From an uncultured Chryseobacterium sp. (GTDB lineage: Bacteria > Bacteroidota > Bacteroidia > Flavobacteriales > Weeksellaceae): a DNA stretch of 64,000 nucleotides. The stretch's first letter is position 1, and each line of letters begins with the position of its first letter. Under the pieces are notes generated by a model. That model had not been told where the DNA came from. It saw nothing but the letters and a program-made list of their open reading frames with translations, and did no database searches. A program made the position numbers and the translations under genes. The stretch lies in assembly GCA_913778505.1 (NCBI GenBank), contig CAJYWD010000011.1:1-64000 (forward strand), written 5' to 3'. This document shows, one piece after another, positions 20,628 to 29,472 of this stretch.

Positions 20628-20665
20628 ATGCCGAAAAAATATTATCTTTAAATTCAAATACACCA

Positions 20666-21325
20666 ATGATGATTTTCGATTTTCTATTTCCCAACCGCTG
20701 TCTGAACTGCAATAAGCTTATCGACAAAGATGAAGTCATCTGCGAAATTTGTCTGGAGAAGGTCAATTTTACACACCATCATTTTGCTGCTAACAATTCT
20801 TTGATGGAGAAAGTCAGGCTGATGGCACCTTTGGGACATGCTTACTCTCTTTTCTATTATGAAAAGGGCAGCCTGGCTCAGCACATCATTCATACGCTCA
20901 AATACAATCATCGGGAAAAGATCGGAAAAATCCTAGCTAAATGGGTCTGGGAAAGAATTGATTTTAAGGACTGCAAACCAGACCTCATCATCACGGTTCC
21001 GTTGCATCCTAGAAAATTAAAGCAGCGCGGCTACAACCAGCTTCATTTGTTTGCCAATGAGTTGTCAAAGCACTTTCAAATTCCTGTTAATCACCATTTT
21101 CTCCGGCGAACAAAACACTCCCGGGCACAGGCCAGTAAAAACCAATCCGAACGCCTCAAAACAAAAAATGCCTATCAACTGACCGAAACGATCAGCGATA
21201 AGCATATTCTCTTGATTGATGATGTTTACACCACCGGAAACACCATTTCCAATATCGCCTGGGAAATCCTAAACAATTCCAAAAACGTCAGAATCAGCAT
21301 TCTGGTCATGGCAATGGATGTTTAG
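20666..21325 (+). CDS. ComF family protein (phosphoribosyltransferase)
   Basis: Zn-finger 'FPNRCLNCNKLIDKDEVICEICLEKV'; 'ILLIDDVYTTGNTISNIA' PRPP motif. Confidence 0.93.
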   Translation: MMIFDFLFPNRCLNCNKLIDKDEVICEICLEKVNFTHHHFAANNSLMEKVRLMAPLGHAYSLFYYEKGSLAQHIIHTLKYNHREKIGKILAKWVWERIDFKDCKPDLIITVPLHPRKLKQRGYNQLHLFANELSKHFQIPVNHHFLRRTKHSRAQASKNQSERLKTKNAYQLTETISDKHILLIDDVYTTGNTISNIAWEILNNSKNVRISILVMAMDV

Positions 21326-21337
21326 TTGATGGGGAAT

Positions 21338-21382
21338 AGTTGATGGTTGATGGTTGATGGTTGATAGTTGATGGTTGATGGT
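21338..21382. repeat. Heptamer tandem repeat (TTGATGG)n
   Basis: agTTGATGGTTGATGGTTGATGGTTGATAGTTGATGGTTGATGGT just after the comF stop. Confidence 0.9.
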
Positions 21383-21457
21383 AAATGAATATGATTGATA
21401 ACTGAAGTTTTTCGAACATATTATTTATCATTCATTGTTCATCAACTAGCATTTAGA

Positions 21458-22108
21458 TTACCTCTGCAGCTTCTCGCCGTAGGACAGATCTCCTGCATCG
21501 CCCAGACCTGGCGTGATGTAACCTTTTGAAGTTAATTGCTCATCCAGCGCGCCAATCCAAATTTTCGCCTGCGGATAGGCATTCTGAATGGTTTCAACGC
21601 CTTGTCTGCTGGCAATTGCTGCAACAATATGAATGGAAGTCGGTTTTCCGTTGGTCAATAAATCTTTAATCGCTTCAATCAAAGATGCACCTGTGGCCAG
21701 CATCGGATCAGCTACGATAAGCGGCCGGCCGTCCAGTTTTGGACAAGTCAAATAATCTTGTTTGATGGAAAAATAATCGTTGGCGTCGTGCTTTCTATAA
21801 GCCGCCACAAATCCGCAATCTGCCTTATCGAAATAATTCAAAATCCCTTGAAACAAAGGAACGCCGGCTCTCAGAATAGTCGTAATCACAGGCTGTGTTT
21901 CGATTTCTTTAACTTTGATTTTATCAAGCGGCGTTGTGATTTCAATATCTTTTTGGTCTAATGTTTTGCTGATTTCGAAAGCGGCAATTTCGCCAATTCG
22001 CTCCATATTTCTGCGGAATTTCATTCGGTCCTGCTGAACATCGACATTTCTTAAATCATTAATCCAGGAATTGACAAGCGAGAAGTTTTCTGAAAGTATC
22101 GTTAACAT
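21458..22108 (-). CDS. upp: Uracil phosphoribosyltransferase
   Basis: 'TTILRAGVPLFQGILNYF', 'LIVADPMLATGASLIEAI', 'GYITPGLGDAGDLSYG'. Confidence 0.95.
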   Translation of the reverse strand: MLTILSENFSLVNSWINDLRNVDVQQDRMKFRRNMERIGEIAAFEISKTLDQKDIEITTPLDKIKVKEIETQPVITTILRAGVPLFQGILNYFDKADCGFVAAYRKHDANDYFSIKQDYLTCPKLDGRPLIVADPMLATGASLIEAIKDLLTNGKPTSIHIVAAIASRQGVETIQNAYPQAKIWIGALDEQLTSKGYITPGLGDAGDLSYGEKLQR

Positions 22109-22117
22109 AAATGATGT

Positions 22118-22149
22118 GTTGATTTGTTAATTTGGTGATTTGTTAATTC
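22118..22149. repeat. 8-bp tandem repeat (GTTGATTT/GTTAATTT) x4
   Basis: GTTGATTT GTTAATTT GGTGATTT GTTAATTC read directly; overlaps the 3' end of the four-helix-bundle gene. Confidence 0.75.
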
Positions 22150-22514
22150 TTCTTTGATGATGAAATTATCTTTGATAAAAGTTTCTGGATACTCAATAAT
22201 CTTAATTTTAGATTTTCATTAAAAGGATAGCTTTCAGATTTTTCACATAATATCAACCAATATTCTGTCTCTTTAGCTTCTTTATCTGCAATTTTTAATT
22301 TATGAATAAAATCTGCTCTGCTTTCAGAACTCTGAGCTTCAAAAATATTAGCTCCTACAGAAGTTCCGGATTTCAATAACTGATTTGCAATTACATATTT
22401 TCTCATCGATTCCAATTGTTCCGCAAAAACAATAATTTCGAGTGAAAACTGAATACTTAATTCTAAAACTTCATTTCTTTTTTCCATCATAAAATTATCG
22501 AATTGTCTAATCAA
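22143..22514 (-). CDS. Four helix bundle protein (23S rRNA-intervening-sequence/S23-like)
   Basis: 'KRNEVLELSIQFSLEIIVFAEQ...QLLKSGTSVGANIFEAQSSESRADFIHKLKIADKEAKETEYWLIL' is the S23/four-helix-bundle signature; the start may be a downstream Met. Confidence 0.88.
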   Translation of the reverse strand: MIRQFDNFMMEKRNEVLELSIQFSLEIIVFAEQLESMRKYVIANQLLKSGTSVGANIFEAQSSESRADFIHKLKIADKEAKETEYWLILCEKSESYPFNENLKLRLLSIQKLLSKIISSSKKN

Positions 22515-22531
22515 CCCATCAACTGATTATC

Positions 22532-23839
22532 CTATTTCTGTCTGAAATAAACCTCAATCGGAACACCGGTAAAACCGAAATGTTTCCTCAACTGATTTTC
22601 TGTAAAACGTTTGTAAGGCTCTTTCACGTATTGCGGAAGATTGCAGAAGAATACGAACTGCGGACTTGGCGTCGGCAGCTGTACGCAATATTTGATTTTA
22701 ATATATTTTCCCTTGATGGCCGGTGGTGGCGTCGCTTCGAAGACCGGAAGCATTACCTCATTCAGCTTGGAGGTTTTGATTTTTTTCTTTCTGTCCTCAT
22801 AAACCTGCATCGCCATTTCTACAGCTTTCAGGATTCTCTGCTTCGTTAATGCCGAGATAAAAAGAATTGGAATATCGCTGAACTGGCCAATTTTATGTCG
22901 GATAGCAGCTTCAAAATCACGCGTGGTGTTGGTCTCTTTCTCTACCAAATCCCATTTGTTCACCAGAATCACGATTCCTTTCCGGTTTTTCTGAGCCAGA
23001 CCAAAAATGTTCATATCCTGAGATTCCCACCCAAGCGTAGCATCTACCATAATGATGACGACATCAGAATACTCAATGGAACGGATGGAACGCATCACGG
23101 AATAGAATTCCAAATCCTCGGAAACTTTTGCTTTTCTACGCATTCCGGCCGTATCGACAAGTACAAACTCGTGCCCGAATTTATTATAAAGTGTCTGGAT
23201 GCTGTCTCTGGTGGTTCCAGCAACATCGGTTACGATATTCCTCTCAACATCCAGAAGCGCATTGGTCAACGTTGATTTTCCAACATTCGGACGCCCGGCG
23301 ATGGTGATTTTTGGCAAACCTTCAAACGGGTCTTTATAGTCCGTTGTCGGGAAGTCCTTAACAATCTGGTCCAGCAGTTCACCTGTTCCGGAACCTGTCG
23401 CAGATGACAAGGTGAAATATTTTTCGATGCCTAACTGATAAAACTCTGTCGCATCAATCTCTTCTTTGGCAGAATCGACTTTATTAATGGTAATGTAAAC
23501 GGGTTTGTTAGAACGGCGCAGCATCTCGTGGATTTCGTAGTCCGTATCTGTAAGACCTTCTTCCACGTTCAGCATAAAAATAATGGAAGTAGCCTCGTCA
23601 ATGGCCAGCTGAACCTGTTTTGAAATTTCCTCCTGGAACACATCTTCCGTATTCACCTCATAACCGCCCGTATCGATCACGGTAAACTCTACACCATTCC
23701 AGTCCGATTTTCCGTAATGACGGTCACGCGTGACACCGGCAGTAGAATCTACGATGGCTTCTCTCCTTTCCAGTAAACGGTTAAATAATGTGGATTTTCC
23801 GACGTTAGGACGTCCTACGATTGCAACAATATTGCTCAT
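22532..23839 (-). CDS. der: Ribosome biogenesis GTPase Der (EngA)
   Basis: Two G domains (GRPNVGKSTLFNRL and GRPNVGKSTLTNAL) and a C-terminal KH-like domain. Confidence 0.97.
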   Translation of the reverse strand: MSNIVAIVGRPNVGKSTLFNRLLERREAIVDSTAGVTRDRHYGKSDWNGVEFTVIDTGGYEVNTEDVFQEEISKQVQLAIDEATSIIFMLNVEEGLTDTDYEIHEMLRRSNKPVYITINKVDSAKEEIDATEFYQLGIEKYFTLSSATGSGTGELLDQIVKDFPTTDYKDPFEGLPKITIAGRPNVGKSTLTNALLDVERNIVTDVAGTTRDSIQTLYNKFGHEFVLVDTAGMRRKAKVSEDLEFYSVMRSIRSIEYSDVVIIMVDATLGWESQDMNIFGLAQKNRKGIVILVNKWDLVEKETNTTRDFEAAIRHKIGQFSDIPILFISALTKQRILKAVEMAMQVYEDRKKKIKTSKLNEVMLPVFEATPPPAIKGKYIKIKYCVQLPTPSPQFVFFCNLPQYVKEPYKRFTENQLRKHFGFTGVPIEVYFRQK

Positions 23840-24182
23840 AAAATTTGTTTCTCTGATTTAATCATCAGGAAAAATATCGATTTAGACTAAGTGAACTTTA
23901 AATTGTTAAAATTAAAACTCCCTCAAAAAAAATCAGTTTCTCCGATTTTAAATCTTGATTAAGAATGGGTTACTCCGACTTTCGGAGCCCAAAATTTTTG
24001 CAAAGATACGAAATTTGGCACGAGTTACAAGATGGAGATTCTTGATGCTTGCCATTTATATACCGAAAGATGGCACCTTTTAATAGGAGATGACAGACCA
24101 TAGTCTCAACTTATTTGAAAAAGCGACTTCAAAACAACATCAACTTGGAAAGCTTTTTGTAATTTTATATAAAATTCGAACT

Positions 24183-24644
24183 ATGAAAAAAGTACTGATT
24201 GTTCTGTTAATGGCAATGATCATCATCCAGTTTTTTCCGATTGACAAAACCAATCCTCCGCTCAATGAGGGAATGGACTTCCTACGGATCAAGAACACGC
24301 CGGAACCCATCGCAAAAATCATCCGAAACTCTTGCTACGACTGCCATTCCAACGAATCCCGATATCCATATTACAGTAACATCCAGCCTTTTGCCTGGCT
24401 GGTTAAAAATCATATTGACGAAGGTAGAAAAGAGCTTAACTTTTCCACTTTTGCGACCTATGACAAAAAAAGACAGGCCCATAAACTGGAAGAATCGGCT
24501 GAAATGCTGGAAAATAAAGAAATGCCATTAGAAAGCTATCTAATTATGCATTCCGATGCCAAACTTACTGATGAGCAGCGTAAGCAGTTGGCACAATATT
24601 TCAAGAATATCCAGAAAGAAATTGAAAGCGCCAACACGTTATGA
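24183..24644 (+). CDS. Heme-binding domain-containing protein (Haem_bd-like)
   Basis: Start set at MKKVLIVLLMAM; CxxCH in 'NSCYDCHSNESRYPYYSNIQPFAWLVKNHIDEGRKELNFS'. Confidence 0.88.
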   Translation: MKKVLIVLLMAMIIIQFFPIDKTNPPLNEGMDFLRIKNTPEPIAKIIRNSCYDCHSNESRYPYYSNIQPFAWLVKNHIDEGRKELNFSTFATYDKKRQAHKLEESAEMLENKEMPLESYLIMHSDAKLTDEQRKQLAQYFKNIQKEIESANTL

Positions 24645-25063
24645 TCACAGAACTAGCATCCAGCTTTAAGAACAAATATATTGTTTTCTATGACGGGGAA
24701 TGTGGATTCTGCAACCATTGGGTACAATGGATTCTGGAGCGGGATGAAAAAGACAACTTTCTGTTCTCTTCTCTGCAATCTGAATTTGGTCAACAATTTC
24801 TAAATGAAAGAAATCTTCCTAATCAGGTTTTTGACACGCTGTATCTATGGAAACCGCAAAGTTTCTATCTTACTAAATATCAGGCAATTTTGAAAATCTC
24901 CAGCGAATTGGGTGGCATTTATTCTCTGGTATCTGTAGGTAAAATCATTCCGGATTTTATAGGAAATCGGTTTTATAACTTGATTTCAAGAAACAGAAAA
25001 AAACTAGCCGCAAATCAATGTTTTCTTCCTAATGAGCAGCAGAGAAAAAAATTTCTGAATTAA
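24641..25063 (+). CDS. Thiol-disulfide oxidoreductase DCC family protein
   Basis: 'YDGECGFCNHWVQWILERD'; ATGA overlap with the upstream gene. Confidence 0.9.
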   Translation: MITELASSFKNKYIVFYDGECGFCNHWVQWILERDEKDNFLFSSLQSEFGQQFLNERNLPNQVFDTLYLWKPQSFYLTKYQAILKISSELGGIYSLVSVGKIIPDFIGNRFYNLISRNRKKLAANQCFLPNEQQRKKFLN

Positions 25064-25125
25064 TAATTTTATCAGAAATAAGCAGTGCCGGATTTCCGAC
25101 TTAGAACTTTGACCGTTAAATGTTT

Positions 25126-25133
25126 TATATTTG
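25126..25133 (+). promoter_or_regulatory. Bacteroidetes -7 element TATATTTG of the DUF4290-murA operon
   Basis: Exact TAnnTTTG; TTTG at 25108-25111 is closer than consensus spacing. The element lies 7 bp before ATG 25141. Confidence 0.5.
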
Positions 25134-25140
25134 CACCATT

Positions 25141-25800
25141 ATGGAATATAATACCGACAGAACACAGCTAATAATGCCCGAATACGGGCGCCACATACAG
25201 CAGCTGGTGGAGCATTGTAAAAGCCTTACAACCAAGGAAGAACGAAACGAGATGGCTCTGGCAATTGTAGAATTCATGGGTCAGCGTAACCCGCATCTTC
25301 GCGACGAGGAAAATTACAAACATAAACTGTGGGATCATCTCTTCATCCTGGCAGATTATGATCTGGATGTCGATTCGCCCTACACCATTGTTACCAGAGA
25401 AGAACTGGCAGAACGTCCGCGGAGAATGGACTACCCTTCATTTGACAACGATTATAAATTTTATGGTAAAAGTATTCTCCAGCTTATTGAAATGGCAATA
25501 AAATTGGATGAAGGTGATGAGAAGGATGCTCTTATTCAGGTAATTGCAAACAATATGAAGAAATCTTACAATGTCTACAATAAGGAGCATGTAAGTGATG
25601 ACGTCATCTTCCGCCATCTGAAAGATTTATCTGATCATCAGCTGGATCTTACAGGACTGGATTCTCTGGACAAAAGTAAAATCTACTACGCTACCAACCG
25701 AAACCAGAACAACAACAGGAATAATACTAACAGAAACCAAAATAATAACAATAACAAAAGGAAAAACAATTTCCAAAATCATAAAAACAAGAGAAGATAA
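25141..25800 (+). CDS. DUF4290 domain-containing protein with Asn/Arg/Lys-rich C-terminal tail
   Basis: 'MEYNTDRTQLIMPEYGRHIQQLVEHCKSLTTKEERNEMALAIVEFMGQRNPHLRD'; start set after the promoter. Confidence 0.88.
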   Translation: MEYNTDRTQLIMPEYGRHIQQLVEHCKSLTTKEERNEMALAIVEFMGQRNPHLRDEENYKHKLWDHLFILADYDLDVDSPYTIVTREELAERPRRMDYPSFDNDYKFYGKSILQLIEMAIKLDEGDEKDALIQVIANNMKKSYNVYNKEHVSDDVIFRHLKDLSDHQLDLTGLDSLDKSKIYYATNRNQNNNRNNTNRNQNNNNNKRKNNFQNHKNKRR

Positions 25801-27107
25801 TGAGCGGAGCTTTCGAAATACGAGGAGGAAAAAGATTAAGCGGTGAGATTACACCACAGGGCGCAAAGAATGAAGCTTTGCAGATTCTCTGTGCAGTATT
25901 GCTGACCGGGGATGAAGTGCGCATTACCAATATTCCCGATATTAAAGATGTGAATAAACTGATTGAGATTCTCCAGGATTTCAATGTCAAGGTCACTAAA
26001 AACGGTAAGGGTGATTATACTTTCAAATCTGATGAAGTCAACTTCGATTATATCAAATCCAATGAATTTAAAAAAGACGGCGCCAAACTAAGAGGTTCTG
26101 TAATGATCCTCGGCCCGATGCTGGCGCGTTTTGGAGAAGCTTACATGCCAACGCCTGGCGGAGACAAGATCGGCAGACGACGTCTTGACACGCACTTCCA
26201 AGGTTTCGTGGAATTGGGCGCCGAGTTCAGTTTTGATGAAGAAGACCAATATTATTCTCTGAAAGCCAAAGAACTGACCGGGAAATTTATTTTGCTGGAA
26301 GAAGCTTCCGTTACAGGTACGGCAAACATCGTAATGGCTGCGGTTTTAGCCAAAGGAAAAACCAGAATTTATAACGCTGCGTGTGAACCTTACCTTCAGC
26401 AACTCTGCAAAATGCTGAACAGAATGGGTGCCAACATCACCGGAATCGGCTCCAATCTTCTAACCATCGAAGGTGTGGAAAAATTACACGGCACAGAACA
26501 TACCATGCTGCCAGATATGGTGGAGATCGGTTCCTGGATTGGCCTGGCAGCCATGACCAAATCAGAAATCACCATCAAAAATGTAAATTGGAACCAATTA
26601 GGCGTTATTCCAAATACATTCAGAAAACTCGGGATCCAGCTGGAACAGCGAGGTGACGATATTTACATACCTTCGCAGGAGAATTACAAAGTTCAAAAGT
26701 TTATAGACGGATCGATTCTTACGGTGTCTGATGCGCCTTGGCCCGGCTTTACGCCGGATCTGTTGTCCATAATATTAGTGGTTGCAACTCAGGCAAAAGG
26801 CTCTGTTCTGATTCATCAGAAAATGTTCGAAAGCCGTTTGTTCTTCGTGGATAAACTGATCGACATGGGTGCACAAATCATTCTTTGTGATCCGCATCGT
26901 GCCACAGTAATCGGCATGAATCAGGAAACACCATTACGAGGTACAACAATGGTTTCGCCAGACATCCGTGCAGGAAATGCATTATTGATCGCTGCTCTAT
27001 CCGCCGAAGGAAAATCAGTCATTCAGAACATTGAACAGATAGACCGAGGTTACGAAAATATCGACGAAAGACTTAGAGCAATCGGTGCGGATATCAGAAG
27101 AATATAA
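25800..27107 (+). CDS. murA: UDP-N-acetylglucosamine 1-carboxyvinyltransferase
   Basis: 'GGKRLSGEITPQGAKNEALQILCAVLLT', 'DSP'-region 'TPDLLSIILVVATQAKGSVLIHQKMFESR', 'DIRAGNALLIAALSAEGKS'; TAATG overlap with the upstream gene. Confidence 0.96.
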   Translation: MSGAFEIRGGKRLSGEITPQGAKNEALQILCAVLLTGDEVRITNIPDIKDVNKLIEILQDFNVKVTKNGKGDYTFKSDEVNFDYIKSNEFKKDGAKLRGSVMILGPMLARFGEAYMPTPGGDKIGRRRLDTHFQGFVELGAEFSFDEEDQYYSLKAKELTGKFILLEEASVTGTANIVMAAVLAKGKTRIYNAACEPYLQQLCKMLNRMGANITGIGSNLLTIEGVEKLHGTEHTMLPDMVEIGSWIGLAAMTKSEITIKNVNWNQLGVIPNTFRKLGIQLEQRGDDIYIPSQENYKVQKFIDGSILTVSDAPWPGFTPDLLSIILVVATQAKGSVLIHQKMFESRLFFVDKLIDMGAQIILCDPHRATVIGMNQETPLRGTTMVSPDIRAGNALLIAALSAEGKSVIQNIEQIDRGYENIDERLRAIGADIRRI

Positions 27108-27160
27108 TTTCGTTGATGGTTTTTGGTTGTCAGTTGATGGCTGAAAATCATTCTTAAAAT

Positions 27161-27197
27161 AAAAAAGGAAGCTCAATCAAGAAGCTTCCTTTTTTTG
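27161..27197. terminator. Bidirectional terminator between murA and the convergent NIL-like gene
   Basis: AAAAAAGGAAGCtcaatcaaGAAGCTTCCTTTTTTT. Confidence 0.8.
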
Positions 27198-27485
27198 TGT
27201 GATATCAATTTTACTGTTGACCAACTTATATTTTTTGAGGTAATGTTCCAGATCATCCATCGATATTTCATTGACCTTCAATTTCAATTGGATATTACCG
27301 AAATTATTACCATTAATGTATTCCAGATCAGCATTTAGGATTTTGTATGGAATACCAAACTGGCTGTAGATCGTATTCAGCAGGATATCAAAACGGATTT
27401 TACCATTCAGATGAATTTCCAGAATAATGTCTCTTTCCTTGCCGGTAAAGTATGTGGGCTTGCTCTTTTCGTTCGGGTAGATCAT
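27177..27485 (-). CDS. Small protein resembling a stand-alone NIL (ferredoxin-like) domain
   Basis: 102 aa; 'TYFTGKERDIILEIHLNGKIRFDILLNTIYSQFGIPYKILNADLEYINGNNFGNIQLKLKV' follows the NIL-domain pattern. Confidence 0.65.
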   Translation of the reverse strand: MIYPNEKSKPTYFTGKERDIILEIHLNGKIRFDILLNTIYSQFGIPYKILNADLEYINGNNFGNIQLKLKVNEISMDDLEHYLKKYKLVNSKIDITQKKEAS

Positions 27486-27488
27486 ATT

Positions 27489-27929
27489 TTAATTTTTTGA
27501 ATGGTTAACGGTTCTGATAATTGGAATCACGAGGAAATTGTAAATATAGCATCCTATACAAATGCGGAAAACGCTTTCTAAAGACGCCAGCAGAATCAGG
27601 AAAATTCCCAGATAAATCCCCAATGCATCATCATAATTAATAGCGATAAGTAGAGATAGCAAAGCACCAAGCGATGCAGCAAAACGTTTCGGCGCTGCAA
27701 AAACCGGTCTTTCTTCAAAGTGTAAGAAAACACTTAATTTCCTGGCAATATAATAAAGTGGCGAGACGAAAAGACCTGTGGTGCGGATCAGGAAATCCAA
27801 GACTACGAGAAACAGCAACCACTGTTGCTGAAAGTGAAGTCCGAAAATCGTGACGAGTACAACCTGATATGCTACAAAAGAAATAGCGCTGTCATCCACA
27901 TAAATATTCTTTGATCCCGTTTTTTCCAT
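27489..27929 (-). CDS. DUF4395 family membrane protein
   Basis: 'LDFLIRTTGLFVSPLYYIARKL...RPVFAAPKRFAASLGALLS...ASLESVFRICIGCYIYNFLV'. Confidence 0.85.
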   Translation of the reverse strand: MEKTGSKNIYVDDSAISFVAYQVVLVTIFGLHFQQQWLLFLVVLDFLIRTTGLFVSPLYYIARKLSVFLHFEERPVFAAPKRFAASLGALLSLLIAINYDDALGIYLGIFLILLASLESVFRICIGCYIYNFLVIPIIRTVNHSKN

Positions 27930-28190
27930 AGTTGTTGATTAAAATTAAAAAGCTTCACCCGGTAAGGCGAAGCTTTCACACACTCTCTCCTACCAAACAA
28001 TTACTTGGCGTGACACATTATGATATGAGGAAATATGCTGATCATTTAATTCTGATACAAATATATAAATTATTTAATTCCCACCTAATAAGTATGAATT
28101 AATTTTAATTTTTTTCACTTTCAGGGTGAAGATTATAGGTTTTAGGCAATAGCCTTACTGCTATGCTGTACCTGTCATCTGACAACTATC

Positions 28191-28853
28191 TTATCGGTAT
28201 GATTGCTTGCTACTCAGGATTCCAACCTTCAGCAGTTTATTTGACGCTGCTAGTCCGTTAGGATTGCAGCCTGGTTCGCCTTCGGGGATTTTGAGATTGC
28301 GATCCTTATAGAATTTTTCCCAGAAAGCATTGGTTTTTCCGGTCTTAGGATCAATGAAAGTCATAGGTTCTAATTTGAAGATCTGATATTCCCGGAAAGC
28401 ACGTTCTACAAAATCTGAGCAGTAATAGGAATTTTCATTAAGGATATAATCAAAATTATAATGCTTTCCGACCAAAGATTCCGCCTTGCGCAATGAATTC
28501 GGAATCGCAGAACGGAATTCTGATTTCAGCCGGTAAACATCAATATTCTGTCCGGATTTGGTTTGCTCTTTCAGGAAATGACTGAGCTTTTGTTTTTGAG
28601 ATCCGCCTTTGGGCGCAGCATGAAGAACGTAAATATGATGTTTCTCTTTTTTCACAATACCGATATGATCATAAGATGTCTTTTTCTCTGTCTGAGTCAC
28701 ATTATTAATTGCTCCGGAAAGGCCGGAATCCACGGAAGGCACGAAAAGTAAATCACCGTTTTCCAAAATCGACGTGTTGTAAGTTTTGCAGCTTGTAAAA
28801 AAAAACAGCGCAAAAATAAGGTAAACTGGATTACTTTTTATAATTCTTCTCAT
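28191..28853 (-). CDS. YiiX/YebB-like NlpC/P60 family lipoprotein (cysteine hydrolase)
   Basis: Start set at MRRIIKSN; lipobox 'FFFTSC'; 'NGDLLFV', 'YDHIGIV', 'YYCSDFVERAF'. Confidence 0.85.
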   Translation of the reverse strand: MRRIIKSNPVYLIFALFFFTSCKTYNTSILENGDLLFVPSVDSGLSGAINNVTQTEKKTSYDHIGIVKKEKHHIYVLHAAPKGGSQKQKLSHFLKEQTKSGQNIDVYRLKSEFRSAIPNSLRKAESLVGKHYNFDYILNENSYYCSDFVERAFREYQIFKLEPMTFIDPKTGKTNAFWEKFYKDRNLKIPEGEPGCNPNGLAASNKLLKVGILSSKQSYR

Positions 28854-29286
28854 ACATCGCAATCCATTCATCCACAGCTATTTTTTCACAAAGTGCGCCA
28901 ATTAAGTCAAAAGGAATATCTTCCATCTTCTTAAAGCGCATGCAGGACTTTCCCATATCCAGTTTCTTTTTGGAATGTTGAGGGAATTCGGTCACGAACC
29001 AGTCCAAAAGCTGAGGATCTGCATAAATTCCCATGTGGTATAACGCTACAAAATTCTTTTGTGACGCCACACTGATGAAAGGTAAAGGCGTATCTTTCGC
29101 ACAATGGTACCCGGCAGGATAAGTCTCCATCGGCACCACCCAGGTGACCATTCCGTACTGCATTGTCTGCTGAAAACCTTTTGGAAGATTAGCATCCACA
29201 GTTTCTAAAAGCTTTCTGAAAGCATCTCGTCTTTCCTCCGGAATCTGAGAAATATACTCTTCTACGGTATCAACAAAAATCTGCAT
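28831..29286 (-). CDS. DUF1801 domain-containing protein
   Basis: 'MQIFVDTVEEYISQIPEERRDAFRKLLETVDANLPKGFQQTMQYGMVTWVVP'. Confidence 0.88.
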   Translation of the reverse strand: MQIFVDTVEEYISQIPEERRDAFRKLLETVDANLPKGFQQTMQYGMVTWVVPMETYPAGYHCAKDTPLPFISVASQKNFVALYHMGIYADPQLLDWFVTEFPQHSKKKLDMGKSCMRFKKMEDIPFDLIGALCEKIAVDEWIAMYEKNYKK

Positions 29287-29472
29287 ACAAATATGTATTT
29301 AAAGTTTATCACAAAGTTTTCGTAATTTGAAAAATTGCCGACTTGAAAACATCACAATTTAAAAAATTAAGCGCCTTTTCGGCGATATAAAATCCAATTA
29401 TTTCAAATCAAAAATACTAATTTTTTTATTGAAAATTTAAAGCTTATTTTTGTATCCCAAAGTCAAGAAACA

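Noticed and set aside
23960-24010. Hairpin CTCCGActtTCGGAG upstream of the heme-binding gene
   Set aside because: Short stem without an immediate T-run; insufficient support as terminator or riboswitch.
27950-28190. Possible small RNA between the DUF4395 and YiiX-like genes (AAAGCTTC...CGAAGCTTT hairpin)
   Set aside because: Hairpin alone, imperfect, no convincing promoter; likely just the terminator of the upstream minus-strand gene.
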